From Aeromonas tecta (GTDB lineage Bacteria > Pseudomonadota > Gammaproteobacteria > Enterobacterales > Aeromonadaceae), in NCBI RefSeq assembly GCF_000820185.1, contig NZ_CDCA01000020.1:250011-314010 (forward strand): a DNA stretch of 64,000 nt, read 5' to 3'. How positions within the stretch are numbered: the first letter of the stretch is position 1; each line of letters starts with the position of its first letter. Made by a program: the position numbers and the translations under genes. This document shows, in pieces, positions 26,772 to 35,501 of this stretch. The notes beneath the pieces were generated by a model. That model was not told the DNA's origin. It ran no database searches and saw nothing but the letters and a program-made list of their open reading frames with translations.

Positions 26772-27518
26772 TCAGCGACGGCTGATCTGGAGCGGGCCGA
26801 AGGTCTGGGCCACCGGCATGATCTCGATGCTGTTGATGTTGACGTGGGCAGGCTGCTGGCTGACCCAGAGCACGGTGCCTGCTATGTCTTCCGGCTGGAT
26901 CGCCTGCACTCCCTGATAGACGGTGGCGGCCTTGGCGTCGTCACCGTGGAAGCGCACGTTGGAGAACTCGGTACCACCGCACAGGCCCGGCTCCACGTTG
27001 GTGACGCGAATGGCGGTGCCCGCCAGATCCGCGCGCAGGTTCAGGCTGAACTGCTTCACGAACGCCTTGGTGGCGCCGTAGACGTTGCCGCCCGGATAGG
27101 GGTAGGTGCCGGCGATGGAGCCGATGTTGACCACGTGGCCGCGATTACGTTCGACCATGCCCGGCAACAGCAGGCGGGTGAGCAGGGTCAGGCCGCTGAT
27201 GTTGGTGGCGATCATCTGCTCCCAATCCTCCAGATCCGCCTTGTGGGCGGGCTCGAGCCCGAGCGCCAGGCCGGCGTTGTTGACCAGCAGATCCACCTCT
27301 GACCAAGGGGCGGGCAGGCCCGCGATGGCAGCCTTGGTGGCAGCCTTGTCCTGCACGTCGAACACCAGCGGCAGGAACGCTTCACCGAGTTCCTCGGCCA
27401 GGGCAGTCAGCCGCTCGGCGCGCCGGCCGGTGCCGATCACCTTGTAGCCCGAGCTCACCAGCAGGCGGCTGATGGCCTCACCAAAACCGGACGAGGCGCC
27501 CGTTACCATTGCAATCAT
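26772..27518 (-). CDS. ydfG: NADP-dependent 3-hydroxy acid / L-allo-threonine dehydrogenase YdfG
   Basis: Classical short-chain dehydrogenase, 248 residues. TGASSGFGEAISRLL is the nucleotide-binding motif, VDLLVNNAGLALG the NAG motif, and the catalytic Ser/Tyr/Lys lie in VVNIGSIAGTYPYPGG and NVYGATKAFVKQFSLNLRAD. It is highly similar to E. coli YdfG across the length (AGLALGxEPAHK, GGTEFSNVRFHGDDAKA). Start ATG 27518 (MIAMVTGAS), with GGAGG six bases upstream; the ATG at 27530 overlaps that ribosome site and adds four residues. It may be co-transcribed with the DUF3624-like and GNAT genes upstream. Confidence 0.93.
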   Translation of the reverse strand: MIAMVTGASSGFGEAISRLLVSSGYKVIGTGRRAERLTALAEELGEAFLPLVFDVQDKAATKAAIAGLPAPWSEVDLLVNNAGLALGLEPAHKADLEDWEQMIATNISGLTLLTRLLLPGMVERNRGHVVNIGSIAGTYPYPGGNVYGATKAFVKQFSLNLRADLAGTAIRVTNVEPGLCGGTEFSNVRFHGDDAKAATVYQGVQAIQPEDIAGTVLWVSQQPAHVNINSIEIMPVAQTFGPLQISRR

Positions 27519-27562
27519 CTGAACCTCCATTGTCTTTTATCTTGTTGATAGCTAAAACGAAT

Positions 27563-27808
27563 TCATTCATGTTCTCGCGCAGGCTCCACGCACCTTCGCC
27601 AGAGAAACAGCAACAGGTGCAACCCGAACAAGCCTGAGCCTGCGAGAGCAAACAGCAGGGCGGTGAGGGCATTGATCGAGGCATCGGCCCCCAGCCACCA
27701 CCAGGCCAGCCAACCGACGCCGCCGATGGCGAAGGTCTGGACGGCGCACACCGGACAGCGGCCCAGCTTGGCCCCAAGGGCGGTGGCCAGGCAGTCATCG
27801 CAGCTCAT
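27563..27808 (-). CDS. Small DUF3624-like membrane protein
   Basis: 81 residues. Two N-terminal Cys pairs (MSCDDC and GRCPVC) suggest a small zinc or redox site in the cytoplasm. Two hydrophobic helices follow (TFAIGGVGWLAWWWLGA, LTALLFALAGSGLFGLHLLL) with a basic C-terminus. This composition fits DUF3624 of Vibrio and Aeromonas; that family name is from memory of its pattern. Function unknown. ATG 27808; 30 bp downstream of the GNAT gene. Confidence 0.7.
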   Translation of the reverse strand: MSCDDCLATALGAKLGRCPVCAVQTFAIGGVGWLAWWWLGADASINALTALLFALAGSGLFGLHLLLFLWRRCVEPAREHE

Positions 27809-27838
27809 GCAGACTTCTCAGCCGTGAGGCGCCGCAAC

Positions 27839-28312
27839 TCATGTTGCCCCCGGCTCGCTCGGGGCCAGTGGCAGCACCAGCCGGTGCGCGTGCAAGCCTG
27901 GCCCATAGTAATCGGCCAGCCTTAGCCGGGAGCGAAATCCCAACTCGTGATAGAGGGTCTGGGCCTCCTGGTTGGCATCGGCAACCTCGAGCCGGATGGC
28001 GCCCCAACCAGCCGCCTTGCCCTCGGCAATCACCTGCGCCAGCAGGCGGCGGGCCCAGCCCTGGCGGCGCACCGTCCAGCGGATGGCAAGAGTCTGGATG
28101 GTGAGTCGATCCCAGCCCCTGTGTTCCAGCACGCACAGATAGCCCATCAGCTGATCCTTCTCATCCAGCAGCAAGAGGGTGCGCCCCTTGGCCTGGGTGA
28201 GCAGATAGTGCCAGCGGCTGCGGCCGAAGGCGACTTCGGGGGGAAAACAGTAGCGTTCCAGTCTAACGATGGCGCCCAAATCATCGATTCGGGCCGCGCG
28301 CACGGTCAACAC
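27839..28312 (-). CDS. GNAT-family N-acetyltransferase (RimI-like)
   Basis: 157 residues. GNAT motif A is WTVRRQGWARRLLAQVIAEG (the R-x-x-G-x-A acetyl-CoA loop), preceded by YLCVLEHRGWDRLTIQTLAI and followed by IRLEVADANQEAQTLYHELG and FRSRLRLADYYGPGLHAHRL, like RimI-type enzymes. The acceptor is unknown. Start GTG 28312 (reads VLTVRAARIDDL) with AGGA seven bases upstream. It is divergent from an RLAN/ATP-grasp ligase gene only 184 bp away, a pairing that suggests a shared product: ligase plus acetyltransferase. Confidence 0.88.
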   Translation of the reverse strand: MLTVRAARIDDLGAIVRLERYCFPPEVAFGRSRWHYLLTQAKGRTLLLLDEKDQLMGYLCVLEHRGWDRLTIQTLAIRWTVRRQGWARRLLAQVIAEGKAAGWGAIRLEVADANQEAQTLYHELGFRSRLRLADYYGPGLHAHRLVLPLAPSEPGAT

Positions 28313-28496
28313 GGGGTTTCCTCGTTCGGTTATTTATCCTCAGCACCAACAATGCGACTTGTATCACAAGTTACCAAGGCAGATATTAGGCACTGTAACC
28401 TCTTGTTTCCCCTCGCGCCATTGTCGTGCTTGTCGGTGCATCGAAGCCCACTGGGGATCCTGCCATTGTGGCAGTCCTTTCTGTGGAGCCGAAAAT

Positions 28497-29939
28497 ATGA
28501 GTACCTATGTCATCGTCGAGGAGCTCGGCGACTGGCCCTGTCATGCCGATTATCTGCTGACCGCCCGCACCTACCTGCAGCATGGCCTGCCCACCACCGG
28601 CGGGCGGCCCCGCATCATCAACCTGTGTCGTAGCCTGGAGCACCTGAGCGCCGGCTACTACTGCTCCCTGCTGGCCCAGGCCCGCAGCCATCACTGCCTG
28701 CCCGGCTTGCAAGCCATCAGCGTGCTGCAACCCCAGCAGCCGCCCGCCAAGCTGTGGCGCAAACTGCAAGGCTGGCTGACCCGTCAAAGCGAGGACAGGA
28801 TCCGGGTGCGCGCCATCTTCGGCCAGTGCGAACAGAGCGAACTGGCGGGGCTGGCCCGTTACTACTACGGCCTGAGCCAACTGCCGCTGCAGGAGTTGAC
28901 CCTCAAACGCGGTCGCCACGGCTGGTCGGTGCGCCAGCAGCAGAGTCTGTCGCCGCTGGAGTTGAGCCCAAGCGAACAGGAGCTGATGCTGCAACACGCC
29001 CAGGCGCTGGTCGGGACAGGTGACGAGGAGCAGGCGGCCCCGCTCTATCAGCTCGCCATCCTGGTGGATCCCAACGACGGTCGGGCCAGCAGCGACGAGC
29101 TGGCCCTCAGCCGTTTCATCAAGGCTGCCGCCGCCCAGGGGATCCAGGCCGAGTTGCTGCCCCCTTCGGCCATAGAGCGGTTGCCGGAGTTCGACACCCT
29201 CTGGCTGCGATCCGAGACCGCGGTCGGTCACTACACCTTCGAATTTGCCCGCCGCGCCGAGCAGCTCAAGATGCCGGTGATCGACAGCTCCCGCGCCATC
29301 CTCGCCTGCAGTAACAAGCTCTATCTCTACGAGCTGATGGTGCGCAGCGGCGTGCCCATGCCGCCGACCATGGTGGTGACCCGCCGTGGCCGCCACCACA
29401 CCGGCGAGCTGGTGCAACGACTCGGCCTGCCGCTGATGGTGAAGGTGCCCGACGGCGCCCAGGGGCGGGATCTCGCCATGGCGAGCGATGAGACCCAGCT
29501 CGCCCGCCTGCTGGACGAGGGACTTGGCCGCTCCGCCCTGCTGCTGGTGCAGAGCCGGATCCCCGCCGAATTTGACTGGCGCATCGGCTTTCTCGATGGC
29601 TCGCCGCTGTTCGCCTGCCGCCGCTTCCGGCCCGAGCCCGGCAACCGGATCCGCCGCCGCAAGCACCCACTCGACTTGAGCCGTATCGAGGCGCTTCCCC
29701 TCAACGAGGTGCCGGAGCGGGTGCTGCAGACCGCCCGCCGCGCCGTGCATCAGCTCGGCAATGGCCTGTTCGGGGTGGACTTGCGCCAGCAGGGACCGAG
29801 CTGCGTGCTACTGGAAATCATCGACAATCCCTGGATACGTGGCGATATTGAAGACAGAGAGGCGAAGGATCTCTACGAGCGCCTGGCCAAGGCTTTCCGG
29901 CTGCGGCTGGAAAACCGGGGGCAAGGCGTGGCAGGATAA
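28497..29939 (+). CDS. RimK-like ATP-grasp ligase with N-terminal RLAN domain
   Basis: 480 residues in two parts. Residues 1-260 are the RLAN-type domain seen with RimK-like ATP-grasps (MSTYVIVEELGDWPCHADYL, RIINLCRSLEHLSAGYYCSL, CEQSELAGLARYYYGLSQLP). Residues 265-480 form an ATP-grasp fold: LWLRSETAVGHYTFEFARRA, KLYLYELMVRSGVPMPPTMV, LPLMVKVPDGAQGRDLAMAS with the nucleotide Lys, FDWRIGFLDGSPLFACRRF, GLFGVDLRQ and LLEIIDNPWI with Mg ligands. Such enzymes ligate an amino acid to a carboxylate via acyl phosphate. The substrate is unknown. ATG 28497 follows GGAG by eight bases; a longer frame upstream is spurious. Divergent from a GNAT gene; an MgtC-like gene follows after 23 bp. Confidence 0.87.
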   Translation: MSTYVIVEELGDWPCHADYLLTARTYLQHGLPTTGGRPRIINLCRSLEHLSAGYYCSLLAQARSHHCLPGLQAISVLQPQQPPAKLWRKLQGWLTRQSEDRIRVRAIFGQCEQSELAGLARYYYGLSQLPLQELTLKRGRHGWSVRQQQSLSPLELSPSEQELMLQHAQALVGTGDEEQAAPLYQLAILVDPNDGRASSDELALSRFIKAAAAQGIQAELLPPSAIERLPEFDTLWLRSETAVGHYTFEFARRAEQLKMPVIDSSRAILACSNKLYLYELMVRSGVPMPPTMVVTRRGRHHTGELVQRLGLPLMVKVPDGAQGRDLAMASDETQLARLLDEGLGRSALLLVQSRIPAEFDWRIGFLDGSPLFACRRFRPEPGNRIRRRKHPLDLSRIEALPLNEVPERVLQTARRAVHQLGNGLFGVDLRQQGPSCVLLEIIDNPWIRGDIEDREAKDLYERLAKAFRLRLENRGQGVAG

Positions 29940-29962
29940 CCAGCATCGTCCGTAGGGGACTT

Positions 29963-30499
29963 ATGATAACGACGCAGTGGTGGGACATAGCGCCCCTTGG
30001 CTGGGATAACATCCTGGTTTGTCTGATATGTGGCGCCCTGGTGGGGCTGGAGCGGCAGTTGCACGGCAAGCCGGTCGGCATCCGCACCTCTTCCCTCATC
30101 GTGCTCGGCACCTACTGCTTTCTCGCCATCGGCGCCGCCGTCAGCTCGGCACCCGCCGATCAGGCGCGGGTACTGGGCCAGCTCATCACCGGCATCGGTT
30201 TTCTCGGCGCCGGGGTCATGATGACCCGGGATGGGCATGTGCTGGGGGTCACCTCGGCGTCCACCATCTGGATGCTGGCCGCCCTCGGTGCCCTCATCGG
30301 CATGGGGATGCTGCGCCAGGCGCTGTTGCTCACCGGCGTGACCCTGGTGATCCTGGTGGGCGTCCATTATCTGGAAGCCAGCTTCAAGAGCCTGCGCCGT
30401 GGCGTACACAACCAGCTGGAACACTGGCGCAACAGCGGTGACCACCCGCCCCAGCATCATCCCCGTCAGGACGAACCGGGCAGCAACATCGAGAAATGA
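29963..30499 (+). CDS. MgtC/SapB-family membrane protein
   Basis: 178 residues. The N-terminal 140 residues are the MgtC membrane domain: CLICGALVGLERQLHGKPVG, IRTSSLIVLGTYCFLAIGAA, ITGIGFLGAGVMMTRDGHVL and GVTSASTIWMLAALGALIGM, with four to five helices. Known MgtC proteins aid survival at low Mg or in macrophages and act on ATP synthase or cellulose/phosphate transport; which applies here is unknown. The usual C-terminal cytosolic ACT-like domain is largely missing, leaving a short His/Pro-rich tail. ATG 29963 with AGGGGA upstream. Probably in one unit with the ATP-grasp gene. Confidence 0.87.
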   Translation: MITTQWWDIAPLGWDNILVCLICGALVGLERQLHGKPVGIRTSSLIVLGTYCFLAIGAAVSSAPADQARVLGQLITGIGFLGAGVMMTRDGHVLGVTSASTIWMLAALGALIGMGMLRQALLLTGVTLVILVGVHYLEASFKSLRRGVHNQLEHWRNSGDHPPQHHPRQDEPGSNIEK

Positions 30500-30515
30500 G
30501 CCGCGTCGGCGGCAA

Positions 30516-30545
30516 TAAAAAGGGCTCCTTGATGGAGCCCTTTTT
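30516..30545. terminator. Bidirectional terminator between mgtC-like and amylase genes
   Basis: AAAAAGGGCTCC-TTGAT-GGAGCCCTTTTT. It ends both converging transcripts. Confidence 0.92.
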
Positions 30546-30558
30546 GATCCCTTGCCCG

Positions 30559-32175
30559 TTACTGCAGCAGCAGGAAGCGGCCGCTCAGTGGTGGCAACTC
30601 GACCGTCACGCTGCTGCCGCCGATACTCAGGCTTTCGCCGCTCTGCAAGTCCAGCAAGGCGCTGCCACTGCGCAACTTGCCCACCGGCAAGGCATAGCTC
30701 TGGGGCGTGCTGGAGACGTTGAGCAGATAGACTATCTGCTCGCTCGCCGTCTGCTTGATGTCGCCGTAGAGGCTGCCGTCCGCCACCAGCTTGACCCGCT
30801 CCCCCTGATAGAGCGCGGGGTGCTGGGCGCGCAGGCCCAGCAAGGTGCTCAACCACTGCTTGAGCTCCGCCTGCTCGCTGCTGGGTACGAAGCCGGTCAC
30901 CCCGGGCACCTTGCCATCGCTGCGGGCCACGTGATCGTCACACAATCCCTGGGCCGCACAGTCGCCGCTCACCGGCTTGGCAAAGCCCGGCACCTCGTCA
31001 CCAAACTCCTCACCGTAATAAAGGGTGATGGGGCCGGAGCGGGCCGCGAGGAAGCTCAGCGCCGCCTTGTGACGCAGCCAGTAGTCCGCCGGATTGAAGT
31101 TGCCACGTTCGAGCAGGTCGCCGAAGCGCACCAGATCGTGGTTGCCCAGCATCAGGTTCGGCATGGCGTGATTGGGGTAGTTTTCCACCTTGTTCCAGCT
31201 GGCATCGAGCACGCTGGCGCCCTGCCCGCCCTTGCCGGATTCCTCCACCGCCAGCGCCTGCACTATGCCGTAGCGCAGCGGGAAATCGAACGCCGAGGAG
31301 AGCGCCGGTTTGTCGCTCGGGCCATAGGCCTCGGCCCGGATCTCGTCCGCACTCTTCCACACCTCCCCCACCATGTAGCCCAGGGTGCCCCACTGCTGAC
31401 CCGCCGCCTTGCGCGCCGCGCTTGCCTGCTCGACCTCGGCGCGAATGGCGCGCCAGTCGTCCAGCCCGAGTTGATAGGCCTGATCGAGGCGCCAGCCGTC
31501 GATGCCGTACTGCTCGACCCAGTAGCGGGCCACCTCCTTGAAGTAGGCGAGGCTCTGGGGCTGGCTGTAATCCACCAGCTGACCCGGATAGCCGGCGCCA
31601 CCGTTCTTGAGGGCGGGCAGCCGTCCCGCAGGCGAGGGCTTACTCACCCCCACCTTGTTGACGTGGCCGAACACCCCGTCGAGGAACACATAGAGGCCGC
31701 GCTGGTGTGCCGCATCCACCAGTTGCTTGAGCTGGGCATTGCTGCCGAAGTTGGGATCCACGTTGAAGAAGTCGCAGGCGAAGTAGCCGGTGGCATCCAG
31801 CTTGTCGTCCCCGCCCTGGCCGGCGCAGGAGTCGAATACCGGGGTGAGCCAGATGGCGTTGACGTTGAGACTCTTGATGTGGTCCAGGCTGTTGATGATC
31901 CCCTGCAGGTCGCCGTTGTGTTGGGAGGGGCCGTAGCCGACCCCGTAGTTGGCGGCGCCATCCCCGTCGACGAAGGACTCCACCATCAGCTGATAGGTTC
32001 TCAGGTTGCAGGCGGGTTGATCGTCCCCATAACAGGCGCGGCTGCTGGCCACAGGCGGTGGATTGACGATCGGCGGCTCCGTCTCGGTGCTGCTGCCCGA
32101 GCCACCACTGCCGCATGCCGACAGTAGCAAGGCGGCCCCGATCAAGCCGCCATAACGCAACATTCCCTGTTTCAT
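30559..32175 (-). CDS. Lipoprotein GH13 alpha-amylase family protein
   Basis: 538 residues. Residues 1-21 form a lipoprotein signal (GLIGAALLLSACGSGG; the acylated Cys follows LSA), so it is attached to the outer or inner membrane. The GH13 barrel follows: HNGDLQGIINSLDHIKSLNV, NAIWLTPVFDSC, region I FLDGVFGHVN, region II GWRLDQAYQL with the nucleophile Asp, region III MVGEVWKSADEI with the acid Glu, and region IV LMLGNHDLVRF with the third Asp. It should cleave or rearrange alpha-glucans in the periplasm or at the surface. The Thr/Gly/Ser linker after the Cys is typical. ATG 32175; an upstream in-frame GTG is unlikely. Regulation is not visible. Confidence 0.9.
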   Translation of the reverse strand: MKQGMLRYGGLIGAALLLSACGSGGSGSSTETEPPIVNPPPVASSRACYGDDQPACNLRTYQLMVESFVDGDGAANYGVGYGPSQHNGDLQGIINSLDHIKSLNVNAIWLTPVFDSCAGQGGDDKLDATGYFACDFFNVDPNFGSNAQLKQLVDAAHQRGLYVFLDGVFGHVNKVGVSKPSPAGRLPALKNGGAGYPGQLVDYSQPQSLAYFKEVARYWVEQYGIDGWRLDQAYQLGLDDWRAIRAEVEQASAARKAAGQQWGTLGYMVGEVWKSADEIRAEAYGPSDKPALSSAFDFPLRYGIVQALAVEESGKGGQGASVLDASWNKVENYPNHAMPNLMLGNHDLVRFGDLLERGNFNPADYWLRHKAALSFLAARSGPITLYYGEEFGDEVPGFAKPVSGDCAAQGLCDDHVARSDGKVPGVTGFVPSSEQAELKQWLSTLLGLRAQHPALYQGERVKLVADGSLYGDIKQTASEQIVYLLNVSSTPQSYALPVGKLRSGSALLDLQSGESLSIGGSSVTVELPPLSGRFLLLQ

Positions 32176-32299
32176 TGTTCTCTTCCCGCGGTGGTGTGAT
32201 CGGCGCAAAGACGCCGCATATGACACCATGATAACTGCCTGTTCGCGCGGGGTGTGTGACTGAAAACGTTATCTGGCTCAGCGAGTTAGCGAGCAATGC

Positions 32300-32572
32300 T
32301 CAGTGTGGATTGCGCGTCTTGAAGGCCTCGCGTTCATCGACGGCCTTGATGAGGTGATAGACCTCCTGCGCCGCCAGCACGCAGCCGCCTGGCCACGCCA
32401 GCTGATGGCGACTATTGATGAAGACCCGGGCGAAGTGACGCTCCGAGTCGATGGCGGCGAACAGTGGTTGGTCGCGCCAGGGGGTCAGATCCAGCGCCCC
32501 CGTGGTGCCATCGGAGAGCACCACGAACAGGCACCACCCCTGCAGATACTCGACATCGAGAAAGACCGGCAT
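32300..32572 (-). CDS. DUF2442-family small protein
   Basis: 90 residues. The single domain is WCLFVVLSDGTTGALDLTPW, PLFAAIDSERHFARVFINSR and LAWPGGCVLAAQEVYHLI, the pattern of DUF2442 (often a toxin-antitoxin or NikR/HTH-partner-like solitary domain). No partner gene lies next to it here. ATG 32572 with GGAG seven bases upstream was preferred to an ATG at 32605 that adds eleven basic residues without support. Function unknown. Confidence 0.75.
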   Translation of the reverse strand: MPVFLDVEYLQGWCLFVVLSDGTTGALDLTPWRDQPLFAAIDSERHFARVFINSRHQLAWPGGCVLAAQEVYHLIKAVDEREAFKTRNPH

Positions 32573-32785
32573 TTTTCGGCTCCGATTGAGAGATTTCGGC
32601 GCCATTATAGAAAAGCCCCCTTCCCCGCTTTGCCATCAGGATCACAGTTCTTTCAGTCGTTTATGCCGTCTTTTGGATGGGGGCCAGCCAGTTGCACACG
32701 CATATGATAGGCAAATGGACTTTTTTGTTACCCCTTAAGCAACCTTTCCCGAGTCCCATTGTCTTAACCCTGCAACATAAAAAAA

Positions 32786-32805
32786 GGTACCCCCGGATGG
32801 GGACC
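32786..32805 (-). terminator. Hairpin with T run on the minus strand, in the leader of the LTA-synthase-like gene
   Basis: GGTCCCC-ATCC-GGGGGTACC (minus strand) followed by TTTTTTT. It would stop antisense transcription toward the DUF2442 gene. On the plus strand it is a hairpin in the leader only 29 bp before the start. Confidence 0.4.
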
Positions 32806-32833
32806 AAAAAACAGGCTTTTATCAGGAAAAACA

Positions 32834-34798
32834 ATGACAAAAATACGGCATTGGCTGGGTCCATTTTGGCCCATCGCCATTTTTTCAGTGATCGCGCTCG
32901 TCACCCTCTCCGCCAGCAGGATTGGCCTTGGACTCTGGCAGCAGGAGCGGGTCGATGCCGCCGCCGGCTGGTCGCAGATGTTACTGCAGGGAGTGCGCGT
33001 CGACTTCGCCACCCTCTGCTGGCTGTGGGGGGTCCCCGCCGTGTTTACCATGCTGCTGGCCGGCCCTCATGCCCTGGGGCGAGCCTGGCTTCAGCTCATC
33101 AGGGTCTGGTTGACGCTGGGGCTCTGGTTAATGCTGTTCCTGGAGATATCCACTCCCTCCTTCGTCACCGAATACGGGGTGCGCCCCAACCGTCTCTACA
33201 TCGAATACCTCATCTATCCGAAAGAAGTGCTCGCCATGTTGTGGGCGGGGCGCAAGGGTGAGCTGCTGCTGGCGCTGGTGCTCAGCCTGCTGACGCTCGG
33301 TGGCGGCTGGTGGCTCAGTGGCCGTCTGATGCGCGGGCTCAGCTTCCCGCGTTGGTACTTGAGGCCCGCCTTCGCCCTGCTGATCCTGGCCATCGGCTTC
33401 CTCGGTGCCCGCTCCAGCCTGGGACACCGGGCCCTCAACCCCGCCATGGTGGCCTTTGCCAGCGATCCGCTGATCAACTCCCTGGTCGTCAACTCCTCCT
33501 ACTCCCTGTTCTTCGCCATCAAGCAGATGGGGGCAGAGGAGCATGCCAGCGACTTCTATGGGAAGTTGCCCCACGCACGGATCCTGGAGCTGGTCCGCAA
33601 GGAGAGCGGCCGCCCCGAACAGGACTTCAACTCGGAGACCCTGCCCAGCCAGACCTTCAACGAGGCCAGCTATACCGGCAAACCGAAGAATCTGGTGATC
33701 CTGTTGCAAGAGAGCCTCGGTGCCCAGTTTGTCGGCTCCCTCGGTGGCCTGCCGCTCACTCCCAACATCGATGCGCTGTCGAAGGAGGGTTGGGCGTTCA
33801 ACCAGCTCTATGCCACCGGCACCCGCTCGGTGCGTGGCATCGAAGCCGTGCTGACCGGTTTCACGCCAACCCCGGCCCAGGCCGTGGTCAAGCTCGGCAA
33901 GAGCCAGACCAACTTCTTCACCATCGCGGATTTGCTCAAGCAGCGGGGCTACAGCACCAGCTTCATCTACGGTGGCGAGAGCCACTTCGACAACATGCGC
34001 AGCTTCTTCCTCGGCAATGGTTTCAGCCACATCGTCGAGCAGAAGGACTTCGAGAACCCGGTGTTTGAAGGCTCATGGGGCGCCTCCGATGAAGACCTGA
34101 TGGCCAAGGCAGACGAGACCTTCCGGGCCCTCAGCAAGCAGGGCAAACCCTTCTTCAGCCTGGTATTCAGCTCCAGCAACCACGATCCGTTCGAATTCCC
34201 TGACGATCGCATCGCGCTCTATGAGCAGCCCAAGCAGACGCGCAACAACGCCGCCAAGTATGCGGACTACGCCGTCGGCGAGTTCTTCAAGAAGGCCCGC
34301 CAGTCGGACTACTGGAAGGATACCCTGTTCCTGGTCATCGCCGATCACGACAGCCGGGTCAGTGGCGCCAACCTGGTGCCCATTCCCCGCTTCCACATTC
34401 CCGGCGTCATCGTCGGCGAGGGAATACAGCCTCGCCAGGATCAGCGCATCGTGAGCCAGATAGACATGGCGCCGACCCTGCTCTCCCTGATGGGCATAAG
34501 CGCCGACTACCCCATGCTGGGCAAGGATCTGACCCGCATGCCGGACGACTGGCCGGGGCGCGCCATCATGCAGTACGACGAGAACTTCGCCCTGATGCAG
34601 GGCAAGGACGTGGTGATACTGCAGCCGGAGCGCCCAGCCGAGGGCTATCAGTATGACGCGGCCAGCCAGCGCCTCACCCCGGCGCAGCAACCCGACGACA
34701 TGAAGGAAGCTGCGCTGGGACTGGTGCTCTGGGGCAGCCTTGCCTACCAGCAGGGACTCTATCAGACGGCGCCGGACAGCCTCACCGTGCTCAACTGA
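32834..34798 (+). CDS. LTA-synthase-like sulfatase-fold phosphotransferase, inner membrane
   Basis: 654 residues. Five hydrophobic segments in residues 10-200 (FWPIAIFSVIALVTLSASRI, LCWLWGVPAVFTMLLAGPHA, VWLTLGLWLMLFLEI, LLLALVLSLLTLGGGWWLSG, FALLILAIGFLGARSSLGH) anchor a periplasmic alkaline-phosphatase-fold domain. Family motifs are NLVILLQESLGAQFVG, the catalytic Thr in ATGTRSVRGIEAVLTGF, SFIYGGESHFDNMRSFFLGN, and metal ligands in LFLVIADHDSRV and RFHIPGVIVGEG. Relatives transfer phosphoglycerol or phosphoethanolamine to lipids or glucans; the donor and acceptor here are unknown. ATG 32834 with AGGA upstream. Confidence 0.88.
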   Translation: MTKIRHWLGPFWPIAIFSVIALVTLSASRIGLGLWQQERVDAAAGWSQMLLQGVRVDFATLCWLWGVPAVFTMLLAGPHALGRAWLQLIRVWLTLGLWLMLFLEISTPSFVTEYGVRPNRLYIEYLIYPKEVLAMLWAGRKGELLLALVLSLLTLGGGWWLSGRLMRGLSFPRWYLRPAFALLILAIGFLGARSSLGHRALNPAMVAFASDPLINSLVVNSSYSLFFAIKQMGAEEHASDFYGKLPHARILELVRKESGRPEQDFNSETLPSQTFNEASYTGKPKNLVILLQESLGAQFVGSLGGLPLTPNIDALSKEGWAFNQLYATGTRSVRGIEAVLTGFTPTPAQAVVKLGKSQTNFFTIADLLKQRGYSTSFIYGGESHFDNMRSFFLGNGFSHIVEQKDFENPVFEGSWGASDEDLMAKADETFRALSKQGKPFFSLVFSSSNHDPFEFPDDRIALYEQPKQTRNNAAKYADYAVGEFFKKARQSDYWKDTLFLVIADHDSRVSGANLVPIPRFHIPGVIVGEGIQPRQDQRIVSQIDMAPTLLSLMGISADYPMLGKDLTRMPDDWPGRAIMQYDENFALMQGKDVVILQPERPAEGYQYDAASQRLTPAQQPDDMKEAALGLVLWGSLAYQQGLYQTAPDSLTVLN

Positions 34799-34814
34799 TC
34801 AACCGTTCGGACAT

Positions 34815-34842
34815 AAAAAAACCGCCAGCCGGCGGTTTTTTT
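34815..34842. terminator. Bidirectional terminator
   Basis: AAAAAAACCGCC-AGCC-GGCGGTTTTTTT between the LTA-synthase-like gene and the convergent Lrp/AsnC gene. Confidence 0.92.
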
Positions 34843-34870
34843 ATTGCTTGCTGCACGCAGCGAAAGGTAT

Positions 34871-35341
34871 TCAGGGATGGGTGAAGCAGGGCAGCGAGCG
34901 GCTGAATCTGTGCTCGAACACCAGCGAGGTTTCGAGGTGCACCACCTCTTCCCTTGAGGTGAAGTGATCGAACACGAAGTTGCGCAGGTGCTCGGTATCC
35001 GCCACGCAGAGATGCACCAGGAAATCGTCCTTGCCCCCCATGTGGAACAGGCTGATCACCTCGGGCAAGGCCAGGATGGCATCGCGAAAGGCATCGATGA
35101 TCTGACGGCTGTGACGGGCCAGCTGCAGGGAGACCATGGCCTGGATATGACCGCCCAGCGCCTGATAATCCACCTCGCAGTGGGCCCCCTTGAGCACGCC
35201 GTCCTGTTGCAGCTTGCGCACCCGCTCCAGACAGGTGGACGGCGCCACCCCGACCAGGGCCGCCAGATCCTTGTTGGTCATGCCCGCATCGCGAAACAGA
35301 TGGGCCAGGATGTCCAAATCCAGTTGATCCAGGTTTCTCAT
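34871..35341 (-). CDS. Lrp/AsnC-family transcriptional regulator
   Basis: 156 residues: N-terminal HTH (LDQLDLDILAHLFRDAGMTN, KDLAALVGVAPSTCLERVRK, LQQDGVLKGAHCEVDYQALG) followed by the RAM ligand-binding domain (VSLFHMGGKDDFLVHLCVAD, THLETSLVFEHRF-type ending). It resembles the small AsnC-like regulators near amino-acid or phosphatase genes rather than global Lrp. ATG 35341 has AAGGAG six bases upstream; the in-frame start at 35356 overlaps that site. It is divergent from the phosphatase gene at 35502 and may regulate it or itself. Confidence 0.9.
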   Translation of the reverse strand: MRNLDQLDLDILAHLFRDAGMTNKDLAALVGVAPSTCLERVRKLQQDGVLKGAHCEVDYQALGGHIQAMVSLQLARHSRQIIDAFRDAILALPEVISLFHMGGKDDFLVHLCVADTEHLRNFVFDHFTSREEVVHLETSLVFEHRFSRSLPCFTHP

Positions 35342-35501
35342 CTTTACTCCTTGCATCGCTCAATTTTTTTAGACTCTGCCCGTAAACCGGGCCGAACACA
35401 ACGCGGATTGACAAGGCAATCACTGTCTCTATGCTTTGCCGCACTCGGCCACAGCGCCAAAAAACTCGTTTGACACCATGTCAGACCCGACAAGGAGCCT
35501 C

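Noticed and set aside
32300-32572. Toxin-antitoxin pair involving the DUF2442 protein
   Set aside because: No partner gene (such as a DUF4160 protein) lies adjacent on either strand; the neighbours are an amylase and a membrane phosphotransferase.
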